Below, piece after piece: positions 1 to 8,782 of a stretch of 64,000 nucleotides of DNA. Numbering within the stretch: position 1 is the first letter of the stretch; each line of letters starts with the position of its first letter. A program made the translations under genes and the position numbers. This DNA comes from Tolypothrix bouteillei VB521301 (lineage in GTDB: Bacteria; Cyanobacteriota; Cyanobacteriia; Cyanobacteriales; Nostocaceae): assembly GCF_000760695.4 (NCBI RefSeq), contig NZ_JHEG04000001.1, forward strand, positions 434,785-498,784. The letters run 5' to 3'. The notes beneath the pieces are model-generated. The model had not been told where the DNA came from and made no database searches. It worked only from the letters and a program-made list of their open reading frames with translations.

Positions 1-2
1 GC

Positions 3-506
3 TTGTTCGTTAGTGATGCTAATGCATCGTTGATTGATTGTGCCACCAGACTCACACGGCTTTTGGATACGCCCCAGGATATTCCATTCCTAGCACCGAT
101 GATTATTCGCGAAATCTATTACCGCCTTTTAATTGGCGAACAGGACGAAGCGGTTCGCCAGATTGCGACATCAGGTAGCAATATGCAGCGCATTGCAGAA
201 GTCATTAAACGCCTCAAAGCTGATTTTACAAAATCATTGCGTGTTGAGGATTTGGCTCAGCAAGCGAGTATGTCTCCTGCATCATTCCATCGCCATTTCA
301 AGGCAGTCACCTCAATGAGTCCATTGCAATATCAAAAACAGTTGAGATTATTGGAAGCACGTCGTCTGATGCTGAGTGAAAACGCTGATGCAACCCATGC
401 GGCTTATCAGGTTGGGTACGAGAGTCCTTCACAGTTCAGTCGTGAATATTCTCGCTTATTTGGTGCCCCACCTATCAAGGATATTGAACGTTTACGAATC
501 ACCTGA
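3..506 (+). CDS. AraC-family transcriptional regulator, C-terminal part (5' end off window)
   Basis: The left window edge cuts this gene, so the true start is not visible. About 167 residues remain. The first part (LAPMIIREIYYRLLIGEQ) resembles the end of the AraC-type N-terminal ligand-binding domain of the YqhC-like subgroup. The rest is the double helix-turn-helix DNA-binding domain, roughly residues 65-160, with the signature AAYQVGYESPSQFSREYSRL in the second HTH and the usual G-A-P-P after it. Such proteins commonly control a nearby dehydrogenase or reductase; the nearest is the SDR gene at 1136-1948, but two gene scars lie between, so that link is only a guess. The family call is firm; the ligand is unknown. 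Confidence 0.9.
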   Translation: MFVSDANASLIDCATRLTRLLDTPQDIPFLAPMIIREIYYRLLIGEQDEAVRQIATSGSNMQRIAEVIKRLKADFTKSLRVEDLAQQASMSPASFHRHFKAVTSMSPLQYQKQLRLLEARRLMLSENADATHAAYQVGYESPSQFSREYSRLFGAPPIKDIERLRIT

Positions 507-641
507 ATATTACAGTTCGCTACATATATTAGATGGGGCATAGTTGACGAACGTGTCACTAGGGGCAAAGTCTGGTCAGACGCCAAAAAGCGTAAGCGCT
601 TGGAGAAATTGCTACTGGAGCTAGAACAATTATTAGAATAA
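507..641 (+). pseudogene. Short open remnant after the AraC gene, origin unknown
   Basis: The frame stays open for 44 codons directly after the AraC stop and ends at TAA 639-641, with a charged, protein-like tail (KVWSDAKKRKRLEKLLLE). There is no ATG start. It looks like the 3' end of a lost gene, but I do not recognise the family and chance cannot be excluded. Confidence 0.25.
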
Positions 642-710
642 TGATTTGACGGGCCATCAAACTTTCTATCGCTGTTTGGTTGCCTGGAGCAATTTTCCCG
701 CCAGATTAAC

Positions 711-1065
711 CTAAACTTTAATTGGTACAGCCAAAAACAGCTCAAAACCATCAAGTCCTGGCATCATGATATCACTAAGGATGAGATCGGGGACTCGTTC
801 AGTTGCTACTGCCAGAGCCGTTACCACATCTGGCGATCGACATAGACGGGTTTTGGTAGCGGCGGGCACGACCCCACCAGATAAACATGGGAATTCGGGA
901 GCCTAAAATAATCCGAATTCCCGTTCTTAAGCTCTGCGGCCAGGTTTCGACTGAACCTAGCTTGCTGTTCGCCCAATCGTGCGATCGCATCAAAGCTCCC
1001 ATTTCGCCACCGCCTGCAAACAGGGTTTCAGATAAGGGCTTAGGGGACTCAGAAGCGATCGTCAT
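711..1065 (-). pseudogene. Internally deleted hybrid sensor histidine kinase
   Basis: The minus strand starts at ATG 1065 with a typical N-terminus of cyanobacterial PAS hybrid kinases: GALMRSHDW, then LGSVETWPQSLRTGIRIILG and PMFIWWGR. Directly after WWGR the match stops. In another frame the sequence resumes with PDLILSDIMMPGLDGFEL, the phosphoacceptor segment of a response-regulator receiver domain, and ends at a TAG at 711. The PAS, GAF, kinase and most receiver sequence that should lie between (normally well over 1 kb) is gone. This looks like a deletion scar of a hybrid kinase that joined its two ends out of frame. It cannot encode a working kinase. Both motif blocks are clear in the sequence; the deletion model is inference. 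Confidence 0.75.
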
Positions 1066-1135
1066 ATCGGACTCTCCTCAATCGCGATGGAGTTTTTAGT
1101 AAATTCTACCAACAATCTTGTTTCAGGCGGATACT

Positions 1136-1948
1136 CTACACCGCACGAGGCTTTTTATTAAGTAAATAATAACCAAACGCACGCCACAAGCGATCGGGCA
1201 TCAGTTTATAAAGCTGGAAAAATGGTCCTGGTTTGGCAAGATAGCGTAGTTTATCTGTACCATCTGTAGCAGCACGGTAAATTACTTTGGCTACTTCTTC
1301 TGGTTGCGCCCAAGAACGATTGTCTTTCAGTAGGGCTTCGTAATTTCCTTGCTGCGGTTCATAAGCAGGATGTTTGATAAACTCGAGCGAACGCGAGCTA
1401 AAATCAGTTTTGATCCCACCCGGCTCAATAATTTTGATGCGTATTCCATGGGGGGCAAGTTCAAACCGTGCTGCTTCGCTCATCCCTTCAACGCCAAATT
1501 TTGTGGCGTGATAGGCTGCTGTGTAGGGAAATCCTACTCGTCCGCCTATGGATGTCACATTAATAATAATGCCTTGTTTTTGCTGACGCATAATTGGTAT
1601 TGCAGACTGCATGACACGTAAGACTCCATAGAGATTGGTTTGGATTTGCTTGTCAATCTCTGCCATACCTAGTGCCTCAATTGGACCAAATAATCCATAT
1701 CCAGCATTATTAAGCACTACGTCTAACGCACCATATTTTTCTACTGCCGCATCAAAAGCTTGTTTGATTGAGACATCATTCGTTACATCGAGCTCGAGAA
1801 GCATAATTCTGGAATGGTTGAGGGTGGGATGTGCTTTTTGAGGAGAGCGCATCGTTGCCACGACTTGCCAGCCTTTCTCTGCAAAATAAATTGCTGTCGC
1901 ACGACCTATTCCCGTGCTCGCACCGGTAATCAAGATAGTTTTAGGCAT
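1136..1948 (-). CDS. SDR-family NAD(P)-dependent oxidoreductase
   Basis: Classical short-chain dehydrogenase of 270 residues. Near the N-terminus is the Rossmann glycine motif TGASTGIG, then NNAGYG, and the catalytic YHATK (Tyr and Lys) preceded by the usual serine in VTSIGG. The start chosen is ATG 1948 (MPKTILITG), because AGAGGA lies just upstream and the frame above it has no family-like sequence. The substrate cannot be told from sequence. It is divergent from the MarR gene at 2072, and a palindromic operator lies between them, so the SDR is the likely target of that regulator. Confidence 0.9.
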   Translation of the reverse strand: MPKTILITGASTGIGRATAIYFAEKGWQVVATMRSPQKAHPTLNHSRIMLLELDVTNDVSIKQAFDAAVEKYGALDVVLNNAGYGLFGPIEALGMAEIDKQIQTNLYGVLRVMQSAIPIMRQQKQGIIINVTSIGGRVGFPYTAAYHATKFGVEGMSEAARFELAPHGIRIKIIEPGGIKTDFSSRSLEFIKHPAYEPQQGNYEALLKDNRSWAQPEEVAKVIYRAATDGTDKLRYLAKPGPFFQLYKLMPDRLWRAFGYYLLNKKPRAV

Positions 1949-2016
1949 AGATTCCTCTTCTGGGCTTTGGTATGGCGTTGAACTGTACAATGCTCTATAC
2001 TGAACTTTGTACACGC

Positions 2017-2054
2017 TTAAACTATTCAATACTAAATAGTTTAATATTAAACTA
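2017..2054. promoter_or_regulatory. Overlapping palindromes, probable MarR operator
   Basis: The gap between the divergent SDR and MarR genes holds a perfect 18-bp palindrome, TAGTTTAATATTAAACTA (2037-2054), 17 bp before the MarR ATG. It overlaps a second inverted repeat, TTAAACTATT (2017-2026) with AATAGTTTAA (2035-2044). Three half-sites in one 38-bp stretch between a repressor gene and its divergent neighbour fit an autoregulatory MarR operator. The palindromes are seen; binding is inferred. Confidence 0.65.
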
Positions 2055-2071
2055 ATAGGCAGTCAAGTCTC

Positions 2072-2476
2072 ATGATCGATCCCTGGGAAGTGCTTCAAAT
2101 GAATATCCGCTTCTACGAAGGCATTATGGGAGAAGCAGAAGAAGCGCTTGCTCAATTAAATCTTGATGTTAAGAGCTTTTTCCTTCTTGCCTCTGTGGAA
2201 GAATGCAAATATCCAGCAGAACTCGCACAACGGTGTCTGTTGCCAAAACCTACTGTTACGTTTTTAGTTAAGAAACTAGAGAAAAATTGCTATGTGGAGC
2301 GCAAATCTGTCAAAGGCGATTTGCGGAAATTTGAGTTGCTTCTGACACAGCAGGGTGTTGAGGTGCTTGATAAAGGTCGTGCGATCGTCACTGAGTCTTT
2401 CCTTGAGTATTTGAAAAAACTGACTCCAGAAGAATATGACACCTACGTTTCTATAATTAAAAAGATGCAAACCTAG
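2072..2476 (+). CDS. MarR-family transcriptional regulator
   Basis: A 134-residue winged-helix protein of typical MarR length. The recognition region (AELAQRCLLPKPTVTFLVKKLEK) and the wing (CYVERKSVKGDLRKFELLLTQQG) are both visible. MarR dimers usually repress a divergent detoxification or efflux gene and release DNA when a small molecule binds. Here the divergent partner is the SDR oxidoreductase and the shared gap contains a strong palindrome, so a local SDR/MarR module is likely. The inducer is unknown. Confidence 0.87.
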   Translation: MIDPWEVLQMNIRFYEGIMGEAEEALAQLNLDVKSFFLLASVEECKYPAELAQRCLLPKPTVTFLVKKLEKNCYVERKSVKGDLRKFELLLTQQGVEVLDKGRAIVTESFLEYLKKLTPEEYDTYVSIIKKMQT

Positions 2477-2612
2477 CAAGAGATTCAAGGAAGAGACGAA
2501 GGAGACATCTCAGATGGGAATTGAAGCTTAAAGTTCATCCCACGCTACACTTCGGTTATTTATAAGATATAGATAACTTCGTGTCAAACGTGGGGCTTAT
2601 GCTTGGATTAAG

Positions 2613-3191
2613 CTAAGTCTTATCGCTATGGAATTTGTGAAGAATTTCAATCAAACTTTCAATGCCTAGTTCAAATGCTTCCTCAACATTGCCGCCCAAA
2701 CGGAATGCTCCAGCCAGTTCCATGTGGACAAATCCGTGCGTAAATGCAACGACAATTCGAGCAGCACTGAGCGACTGCTCTGGGTTCACCCACTGCTCGA
2801 TTGTCTGTAGTAAAGGAGCCACAGCAGTTGCACTTACCTTAATATCCGGCTGCATCTCTGAGGAAAGACGAGAATAAAGTAATGGGTAGAGCGTTGAATG
2901 CTCATGTGCAAAAGCACGGTAAGCAATCATTATTGCTTGTAAATCATCTTTGAGATTCTGTCTTTGTACCGCATCTGCTAAGGCTTGCCCTAGCTCAACG
3001 AGCATCGCTTCTAGAACAGCCTTAACAAGCTGTGATTTATTTTCGACGTGCTTATATAATGATGGAGCGCGAATGCCTAAAGAAGCCGCTACCATCTGCA
3101 TGGACAGGTTTTCTAGTCCTTGAGTTTCTAACAAGTGTTGAGCAGTACGGATAATTTCTGAATAAGATGTTTTGGCAGGAGCAGGACACAT
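2613..3191 (-). CDS. TetR/AcrR-family repressor
   Basis: 192 residues. The N-terminal HTH runs about residues 9-55 (TAQHLLETQGLENLSMQMVA, then ASLGIRAPSLYKHVENKSQL), a textbook TetR fold. The C-terminal part resembles the WHG/TetR_C_33 type (FAHEHSTLYPLLYSRL). Its start lies 2 nt after the stop of the upstream alpha/beta hydrolase on the same strand, so the two genes form an operon read from the promoter near 4050. Two inverted repeats in front of the hydrolase are the likely operators, giving negative autoregulation. Confidence 0.9.
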   Translation of the reverse strand: MCPAPAKTSYSEIIRTAQHLLETQGLENLSMQMVAASLGIRAPSLYKHVENKSQLVKAVLEAMLVELGQALADAVQRQNLKDDLQAIMIAYRAFAHEHSTLYPLLYSRLSSEMQPDIKVSATAVAPLLQTIEQWVNPEQSLSAARIVVAFTHGFVHMELAGAFRLGGNVEEAFELGIESLIEILHKFHSDKT

Positions 3192-3193
3192 AT

Positions 3194-4039
3194 TTAATCT
3201 TTGGCATAAGGTGAATTTGACTGTAGCGTCTGATGAGCAAAGTCAAGCAGATGGGGCAAAAGACGCTCTGGCTGTTCCCGATGTGGATAATGTCCAAGAC
3301 CTTCAAGTAGGCGGACTTCATCTTGTGGCATCATTGATTTCAGCCAATCTGCTTCAGCTTGTGGATCGTCATAATCTGGATCGGCTGTACCCAGAAAATC
3401 GAGAACAGGAAGCTGAATGGTGGTGAGATGAGCCGGATTGCGCCCTGTAAATGCCATTGACTTGAAAGCATGAAAGCGGCCAGGTTCTTTTAGTTTAGCT
3501 TCCAGTCTAGCCACATAAGCATCAAGATCTTTGGGAGGTGTGCAGGGATACAGCGAACGGTAGTACCAGCCCCAGGCTGAGATTCCCCAAGGTTGCATGA
3601 GCATCACCTGGAAAATCAAAGGCATCACCATCCCTTTGAACCCTGTATATGGAACCCGGCGGATCGGACTCAATCCGACTAATCCTGCCACTCGTTCTGG
3701 GTGCTGTGCCGCAAAGTAGGCAGTGCTAGCACCGGAAATCGAGCAGCCAATTAATAAAGCTTTCTCAATTTTCTCAGCATCCAGCACTCGTTCGATATCA
3801 CTTGCCAAAGCCGCAACATCATACTTATCCCACCCTACAGAAGAATCGCCGTGACCGCGCAAATCGGCAACAATGACTCGAAAGCCTTCTTCCACAAGCA
3901 CGGGGGCAAGGCGATCGTATTCCTGGCGCAAGTCACCCATGCCAGGGAAGCATACGATTGGCGATCCACTTCCACCAATCTCATAAGCTAGTTGCTCTCC
4001 ATTGACGTTAGTTGTTTTGAATTGAAAATTTGCAATCAT
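3194..4039 (-). CDS. Alpha/beta hydrolase
   Basis: 281 residues. The oxyanion region CFPGMGD, the DLRGHGDS motif and the nucleophile elbow GCSISG (serine in G-x-S-x-x-G) are visible. The late Asp (DFLGTADPDYDD) and His (GLGHYPHREQPE) complete a Ser-Asp-His triad. Typical roles are ester, lactone or haloperoxidase-like hydrolysis; the substrate is not predictable. The start at 4039 has a perfect AGGAGG 4 nt upstream. It is the first gene of a two-gene operon with the TetR repressor, which suggests induction by a small compound that the hydrolase may act on. Confidence 0.88.
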   Translation of the reverse strand: MIANFQFKTTNVNGEQLAYEIGGSGSPIVCFPGMGDLRQEYDRLAPVLVEEGFRVIVADLRGHGDSSVGWDKYDVAALASDIERVLDAEKIEKALLIGCSISGASTAYFAAQHPERVAGLVGLSPIRRVPYTGFKGMVMPLIFQVMLMQPWGISAWGWYYRSLYPCTPPKDLDAYVARLEAKLKEPGRFHAFKSMAFTGRNPAHLTTIQLPVLDFLGTADPDYDDPQAEADWLKSMMPQDEVRLLEGLGHYPHREQPERLLPHLLDFAHQTLQSNSPYAKD

Positions 4040-4053
4040 GAGTGCCTCCTATA

Positions 4054-4089
4054 GCTAATAACGTTAGCCTTTAAGACTAATAATATTAG
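4054..4089. promoter_or_regulatory. Tandem inverted repeats, probable TetR operators
   Basis: GCTAATAACGTTAGC (4054-4068) and CTAATAATATTAG (4077-4089) are two similar inverted repeats about 22 bp apart (roughly two helical turns), upstream of the hydrolase ATG and its Shine-Dalgarno. Their half-site CTAAT/ATTAG or TTAG is shared. This is what a TetR autoregulatory promoter usually looks like. Binding is inferred. Confidence 0.6.
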
Positions 4090-4237
4090 CCTTGAGCGGT
4101 AGTGTCAAGTCGGAGTCTAAATATTACGATATGTAAAATAATCTTGACAAAAAACAAGACTTAATTAAATCGAGCCATTGAGATATCTGCAAAATGGGAT
4201 ATGTTGTAAAGTTTTTTCAGAAGGCAGAAGTACGAGG

Positions 4238-4285
4238 GCAGAGGGCAGAAGGAAAATTTAAGTGCAGGTTCCTTCTGCCCTCTGC
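4238..4285. repeat. 17-bp inverted repeat, purine-rich dispersed repeat
   Basis: GCAGAGGGCAGAAGGAA (4238-4254) pairs perfectly with 4269-4285 around a 14-nt loop. The same GGCAGAAG word recurs near 6566-6600, so this is part of a dispersed intergenic repeat. It lies before the GNAT gene and could act as a bidirectional terminator. Confidence 0.6.
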
Positions 4286-4332
4286 TTTCCTTTGATAATA
4301 AAATCAATATTAGCAATATCGATGTAAAAGAA

Positions 4333-4800
4333 ATGAAATTAATCTCATACAGTTACGAATTCCAAGCTAGTTTGGAAGAATTTTCGGAAATAATGTATTC
4401 GTCTAGAGGATATAAATTCGATCCAACTGGCTTGCACTCGGATATAAGGAATATTGAAAATATATACCAAACTCCGGGGGGGAATTTCTGGATTATGATT
4501 GAAAATTCCGCCGTAATTGGAAGTATTGGATTAAAGATATTAAACAAAGTAGATAAAATAGGAGAGATTAAAAGGTACTTTGTTTTACCTTCATGTCAGG
4601 GTAAAGGAATAGGTACATTATTAATGGAACATTTATTATTAAATGCCAAAGAAAATGAATTATATATATTAAGATTGGATGCGATGAAAAAATCTATTGC
4701 AGCTAGGAAAATTTTTGAAAAATATGGATTTCAAGAAATTAATAAATATAATGAAAATGAAATAGCAGAAATATTTATGGAACTCAAATTAAAAAATTAA
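4333..4800 (+). CDS. GNAT-family N-acetyltransferase
   Basis: 155 residues. The acetyl-CoA pyrophosphate loop is QGKGIG (motif A, with VLPSCQGKGIGTLLMEHLL) and the C-terminal SIAARKIFEKYGFQEINKYN is the usual final GNAT segment. The acceptor (amino acid, antibiotic or protein N-terminus) is unknown. The gene is conspicuously AT-rich and lysine/asparagine/isoleucine-rich compared with its neighbours, and stands alone between two repeat-bearing gaps, which suggests recent acquisition. The start ATG 4333 has only weak ribosome-binding sequence. Confidence 0.87.
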   Translation: MKLISYSYEFQASLEEFSEIMYSSRGYKFDPTGLHSDIRNIENIYQTPGGNFWIMIENSAVIGSIGLKILNKVDKIGEIKRYFVLPSCQGKGIGTLLMEHLLLNAKENELYILRLDAMKKSIAARKIFEKYGFQEINKYNENEIAEIFMELKLKN

Positions 4801-5049
4801 AAATTAAAAACAAAAAAAAGACCAACATAAGCCTAAGCTAGGATGAACAGCATGGTTTCTTTCCCAAACTGGTGTTTTCGATGAATCGAAGATGGCGGGT
4901 GTTGATTTCAAGCAGCCCCATCGAGTACGCCTGAAAAAGAGCAAGCCTTGGTGTCTCGGCTTGGTATTATATCGGGTTAATAATTGTCTGTTTCCGTCAC
5001 ATTCCAACACACAATCTCGGTGGTTTTGTCTCGCTCAATTTCTTAGAAT

Positions 5050-6480
5050 TTAGACGTTTTTAGAAAGAATTTTTCTTAACAAATCCAATCCAGCATTAAT
5101 TTGCTTGACCTCAATAGTACCATATCCAAAAATCAAACCCGATTTAACCGTAGATGAAGTATAAAAATGCTCAAGAGAAAAAAGAAATATCCCCTGTTCT
5201 GCTGCTTCATCAATCACAGCATTACTTTTTATATCAGAAGTTAAAAAAGTAGCAATATGCAGACCAGCTTCAGCGGGAATAGGTTCTAACCAAGGAGAAA
5301 AAGATTTCTTCAGATTCGCAATTAAACATTGCCGACGCTGGTCATAAATTTTATGTAACTTCCGAATATGCTTTGCTAAATAACCATCAACAATAAACTT
5401 TGCCAGTGTTGCTTGCGCTAACACTGGACTGTGCAGATCGCTCAGTTGTTTTGCCACAACTAACGCCTGTTGTATCAAATCTGGAGCAACAATAAATCCC
5501 AAACGGAGCTCTGGAAACATCACTTTAGAGAATGTCCCCACGTAGAGAACTCTTCCAGTACGGTCTAAATTCTGCAATGATTCCAATGGTCGTCCGGCAA
5601 AACGAAACTCGCTATCGTAATCATCCTCAATAATCGCCGCCCCATGCTGTGTTGCCCATTCCAGGAGTGCGATCCGACGTGGTAATGACATTGGCATCCC
5701 TAAAGGAAACTGGTGCGAAGGAGTCACATAGATCAGCTTTGCATTTTTGGGAAGGCACTCCACTTGCAGTCCTTGTGCATCTACTGGAACTCCAACCACT
5801 TGTGCGCCATAGGACTCGAAAAGAAGACGTACAGGAGGATAGCCCGGATCTTCCATTGCTACCACTGTTTGCGGTTCAATCAGAACTCGCGCAATTAAAT
5901 CAAATGCTTGCTGTGCGCCATTCGTCACGATGACGTTGTCTTGATGACACCTGACAGCACGGCTGAAGGACACGTATTTGACGATCGCGTCTCGTAATTC
6001 TCTGATACCTTCTGGCGGTCCATATCCTACAGGTACTTCGGCTAAACGACGCGAACAGAAAGCGGATATGCGCCGCCAATCTTCAAAGGGAAATCTCAGT
6101 TTATCGGGAAGACTTAGGGAAAAGTTATACATCAAATTGGCTGGTGGAGGGGGTAACAATTGAGCACCAGTTAACTGTCGCCAAAAAGGTTTGATCTCAA
6201 TAGCTGATTGTCTGAGATTTTGAAGGGAGCGATCGCTGGAAACAATATCAGCAACGAAAGTCCCCGCACCAACGCGTCCCTCAAGCAATCCATCACTCAC
6301 GAGCAAATCATACGCCTCCATCACCGTATTTCTCGAAACACCCAATTGAGACGCCAGTTCGCGAGTTGGTAGTAGTTGCTCGCCTGCGGGCAAACGCCCA
6401 TCCAAAATCGCCGCCCGAAGCTGTCGGTAAATTTGCCCGGTTAAATCGTGACGTTCAGCCAGTGTTAGATGGAACTCCAT
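5050..6480 (-). CDS. MocR/PdxR-type transcriptional regulator (GntR HTH plus aminotransferase fold)
   Basis: About 476 residues. The N-terminal GntR winged helix (LPTRELASQLGVSRNTVMEA, then EGRVGAGTFVA) is followed by a long linker and a class-I aminotransferase-like domain. The PLP-binding features are present: Asp in IIEDDYDSEF and the Schiff-base lysine in YVGTFSKVMFPELRLGF. Such proteins use PLP as an effector and control vitamin B6, GABA or amino-acid genes. I chose ATG 6480 (MEFHLTLAER); a TTG at 6510 in the same frame would add ten residues. No obvious target gene is adjacent. Confidence 0.9.
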   Translation of the reverse strand: MEFHLTLAERHDLTGQIYRQLRAAILDGRLPAGEQLLPTRELASQLGVSRNTVMEAYDLLVSDGLLEGRVGAGTFVADIVSSDRSLQNLRQSAIEIKPFWRQLTGAQLLPPPPANLMYNFSLSLPDKLRFPFEDWRRISAFCSRRLAEVPVGYGPPEGIRELRDAIVKYVSFSRAVRCHQDNVIVTNGAQQAFDLIARVLIEPQTVVAMEDPGYPPVRLLFESYGAQVVGVPVDAQGLQVECLPKNAKLIYVTPSHQFPLGMPMSLPRRIALLEWATQHGAAIIEDDYDSEFRFAGRPLESLQNLDRTGRVLYVGTFSKVMFPELRLGFIVAPDLIQQALVVAKQLSDLHSPVLAQATLAKFIVDGYLAKHIRKLHKIYDQRRQCLIANLKKSFSPWLEPIPAEAGLHIATFLTSDIKSNAVIDEAAEQGIFLFSLEHFYTSSTVKSGLIFGYGTIEVKQINAGLDLLRKILSKNV

Positions 6481-6773
6481 ACCTTTTCCCACTGAAATTG
6501 GACTACTCAAATTTATAATAATTGGATCTTCAGTCCAACCAAAATCCGCTCTAACTTTAAAACGAAGGCAGAAGTACGCTCGCTACTAGGGCAGAAGGCA
6601 CTTAGGTGGGGATTTAAACCCGCACCGTTATTGTTGACCGCGCCTCTCGGAGATTACGATCGCGAAAACTGTGGACAAACATTTATATTACTGGTGGCAA
6701 ATTGTGGCTTATGAATGATGAAATATCAGAATATATAGATAACTCTGTTGATTACGTCTTAGATTTAATCAAA

Positions 6774-7892
6774 TTAACTTGGAGTCGTGCCACAGGTTAA
6801 AAGCTGACTATCCACATCCTTCAAACTCGCACAACCACTTAATGCCATAGCTACATCTAATTCATCTCTTAACAAAGAGATAACACGAGCAACACCGGCT
6901 TCTCCAGCAACAGCCAATCCCCACAATATGGGACGACCGACCAACACAGCTTTGGCTCCTAACGCTAGAGCTTTTAAAATATCCGTTCCTCTACGGATTC
7001 CTCCATCGATTAAGATTTCAGCACGCCCATCGACTGCTTTGACGACTTCTACTAAGGCGTTTAAAGAAGCGATCGCACCATCCAATTGACGTCCGCCGTG
7101 ATTGGAAACAACAATTGCCTTTGCTCCATATTCTATTGCTCGCACGGCATCATCTCCCCGTAAAATTCCTTTCAATACCAAAGGTAGGGGAGATAAAGAC
7201 TGCAACCATTCTAAATCTTTCCACGTGATTGCCGGGTCTAATTGCTGGGCAAAATAGGTAAACAAACCAGATTCCCCTGCTTGATAGGGAATATTCAGCC
7301 CGGAGATATTGACCAAATTAGCCAATTGCAAACCTGGTGGTAGAGCAAACTCATTGTGTCTGTCTCGTTCTCTACGTCCCAAAACAGGCGCATCTACAGT
7401 CAAGCAAAGTGCTTTATACCCTGCATTGTAAGCTCTTTCTACCAAAGCGCGAGTCAGTCCTCGGTCTTTATGGATGTAAAGTTGGAACCATTGCAAAGCA
7501 GGAGAATCAGAGCCATGGCAACTGCTGGCAACTTCTTCTATACTTTTTGTGGAGAGAGTGCTTAACACCATTCCAACACCAGAGGAGCGAGCTGCTCTTG
7601 CTGTGGCAATTTCTCCTTCAGGACAAGCAAGACATTGAAAAGCCATCGGAGCAATGAGGAGAGGCATTTGAATGGGTTGACTCAAGATATGAGTTGCCAA
7701 ATTGCGCTTGCTCACATCCACAAGCATTCGCGGACGCAACTTGTATCGTTCAAAAGCCGCCCGATTATCTCTTAAGGTGATCTCATCCCAAGCACCACTG
7801 GCGTAATAGTCTAATGCCATTTGAGATAAGCACTCAACGGCTAACTTTTCATACTCAAATAAATTCAGCGGTCTTGTACTATTCTTATTCAT
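6774..7892 (-). CDS. FMN-dependent alpha-hydroxy-acid oxidase (lactate/glycolate oxidase type)
   Basis: About 372 residues, a TIM-barrel flavoprotein of the glycolate/L-lactate oxidase family. Visible motifs: YYASGAWDE near the N-terminus, LLIAPMA, the LVLKGI active-site lysine segment, and the signature SNHGGRQLDG with the catalytic His and the substrate-binding Arg. DGGIRRGTDILKALALGA and VGRPILWGLA bind FMN phosphate. In nitrogen-fixing cyanobacteria related enzymes act as lactate oxidases that consume O2; I cannot separate lactate from glycolate here. The start is ATG 7892, which overlaps the end of the upstream cupin gene by 8 nt; ATG 7904 is also possible. The overlap shows an operon with translational coupling. 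Confidence 0.88.
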   Translation of the reverse strand: MNKNSTRPLNLFEYEKLAVECLSQMALDYYASGAWDEITLRDNRAAFERYKLRPRMLVDVSKRNLATHILSQPIQMPLLIAPMAFQCLACPEGEIATARAARSSGVGMVLSTLSTKSIEEVASSCHGSDSPALQWFQLYIHKDRGLTRALVERAYNAGYKALCLTVDAPVLGRRERDRHNEFALPPGLQLANLVNISGLNIPYQAGESGLFTYFAQQLDPAITWKDLEWLQSLSPLPLVLKGILRGDDAVRAIEYGAKAIVVSNHGGRQLDGAIASLNALVEVVKAVDGRAEILIDGGIRRGTDILKALALGAKAVLVGRPILWGLAVAGEAGVARVISLLRDELDVAMALSGCASLKDVDSQLLTCGTTPS

Positions 7893-8259
7893 TGTCTGTT
7901 CCATCGCGATGCACGGTGTCAGGTGAAAATGCAGGAAGACAAACAGCGATATACTCAGCTCCCTCTTCTGTAGGAGTGCTGTAGCGAACCCATTCACCCG
8001 CTCGTGCAATGACCCCTTGTCCGGCTTGAACATCCAAGTACCCATCCGAAGATTCTACTCTCAACGTGCCTTTCAGGACTAGAGTGAATTCATCAAATTC
8101 AGGACGCTGTCCCGGTTCAATCCACCCACTGGGCGATCGCATATGAGCAATACTGACAACTTCAGTCTGAGTTGATACACGACCGATGTACTCATCAATT
8201 ATCTTGGGCTTATTACCTGCAGCTTCGATACGCTTCGGTTGCGGTATAAGTTGTGGCAT
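7885..8259 (-). CDS. Cupin-domain protein
   Basis: 124 residues with a single cupin barrel. The PGQRPEFDEFTLVLKGTLRV region and the later AGQGVIARAGEWVRYSTP correspond to cupin motifs 1 and 2. The usual metal-binding histidines of motif 1 are partly replaced, so it may bind a ligand without a metal. It overlaps the alpha-hydroxy-acid oxidase gene and is transcribed first. A role as a small-molecule sensor or isomerase in the same pathway is plausible but not shown. Confidence 0.8.
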   Translation of the reverse strand: MPQLIPQPKRIEAAGNKPKIIDEYIGRVSTQTEVVSIAHMRSPSGWIEPGQRPEFDEFTLVLKGTLRVESSDGYLDVQAGQGVIARAGEWVRYSTPTEEGAEYIAVCLPAFSPDTVHRDGTDNE

Positions 8260-8396
8260 GGTTGTTAACTATCATTGAGAGCATCACAAAGATAAGTGTA
8301 TCAAGATAAAGGTTTAGATTCTTAGCCGAGCGCACACGATCCCATTTTCCATAAGATTTGAGGATAAATCGAGTCCGTGGGCGATATTTGTGCAAT

Positions 8397-8699
8397 ATGC
8401 TCGTTTCACTCATCAACATAGAACTTGCTTCGATAGATGAGCAGGTAATTCTTAACCTAATGTTTAATAATCAAGTTCATAGCTATGTAGCCAAAGTAGA
8501 AGATGAGGGAGGGATTATAGGAGTATCATTTCATAGAGAATTATTTCAGTTAATTTCTGATATATCGGATAATAGCAAAGCATCTCAAACGCTAATTAGA
8601 GTAGTTTTAACTTTTTATCAGAAAAAAGATGTAAAGTTTCCTATAGTTTTAGGTGAAATTGAAACCTCAAATTATGGCTCTCTTGAAACAGATTCTTAA
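8397..8699 (+). CDS. Small hypothetical protein
   Basis: About 100 residues from ATG 8397 (MLVSLINIELASIDEQV). I do not recognise the family. No signal peptide or membrane segment is seen. The composition is that of a soluble mixed alpha/beta protein. An upstream in-frame ATG at 8358 exists but adds a poor, arginine-rich stretch. It is divergent from the cupin/oxidase operon. Coding status is supported by the uninterrupted frame and hydrophobic periodicity only. Confidence 0.5.
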   Translation: MLVSLINIELASIDEQVILNLMFNNQVHSYVAKVEDEGGIIGVSFHRELFQLISDISDNSKASQTLIRVVLTFYQKKDVKFPIVLGEIETSNYGSLETDS

Positions 8700-8782
8700 A
8701 TTAAAAAGCGTTTCAGCTTCACTTATAAAAACCCACTTGCACGAATTATAGGCGAAGATATATTGATATAGCGATCGCTTCG

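Noticed and set aside
407..754. Minus-strand open frame of 115 codons
   Set aside because: It overlaps the AraC gene and the kinase scar in another frame and has no domain-like sequence.
4847..5053. 68-codon open stretch on the plus strand (VFDESKMAGVDFKQPHRVRL)
   Set aside because: No start codon, no recognised family, and its end runs into the MocR gene; could be a remnant, but the evidence is too weak to list.
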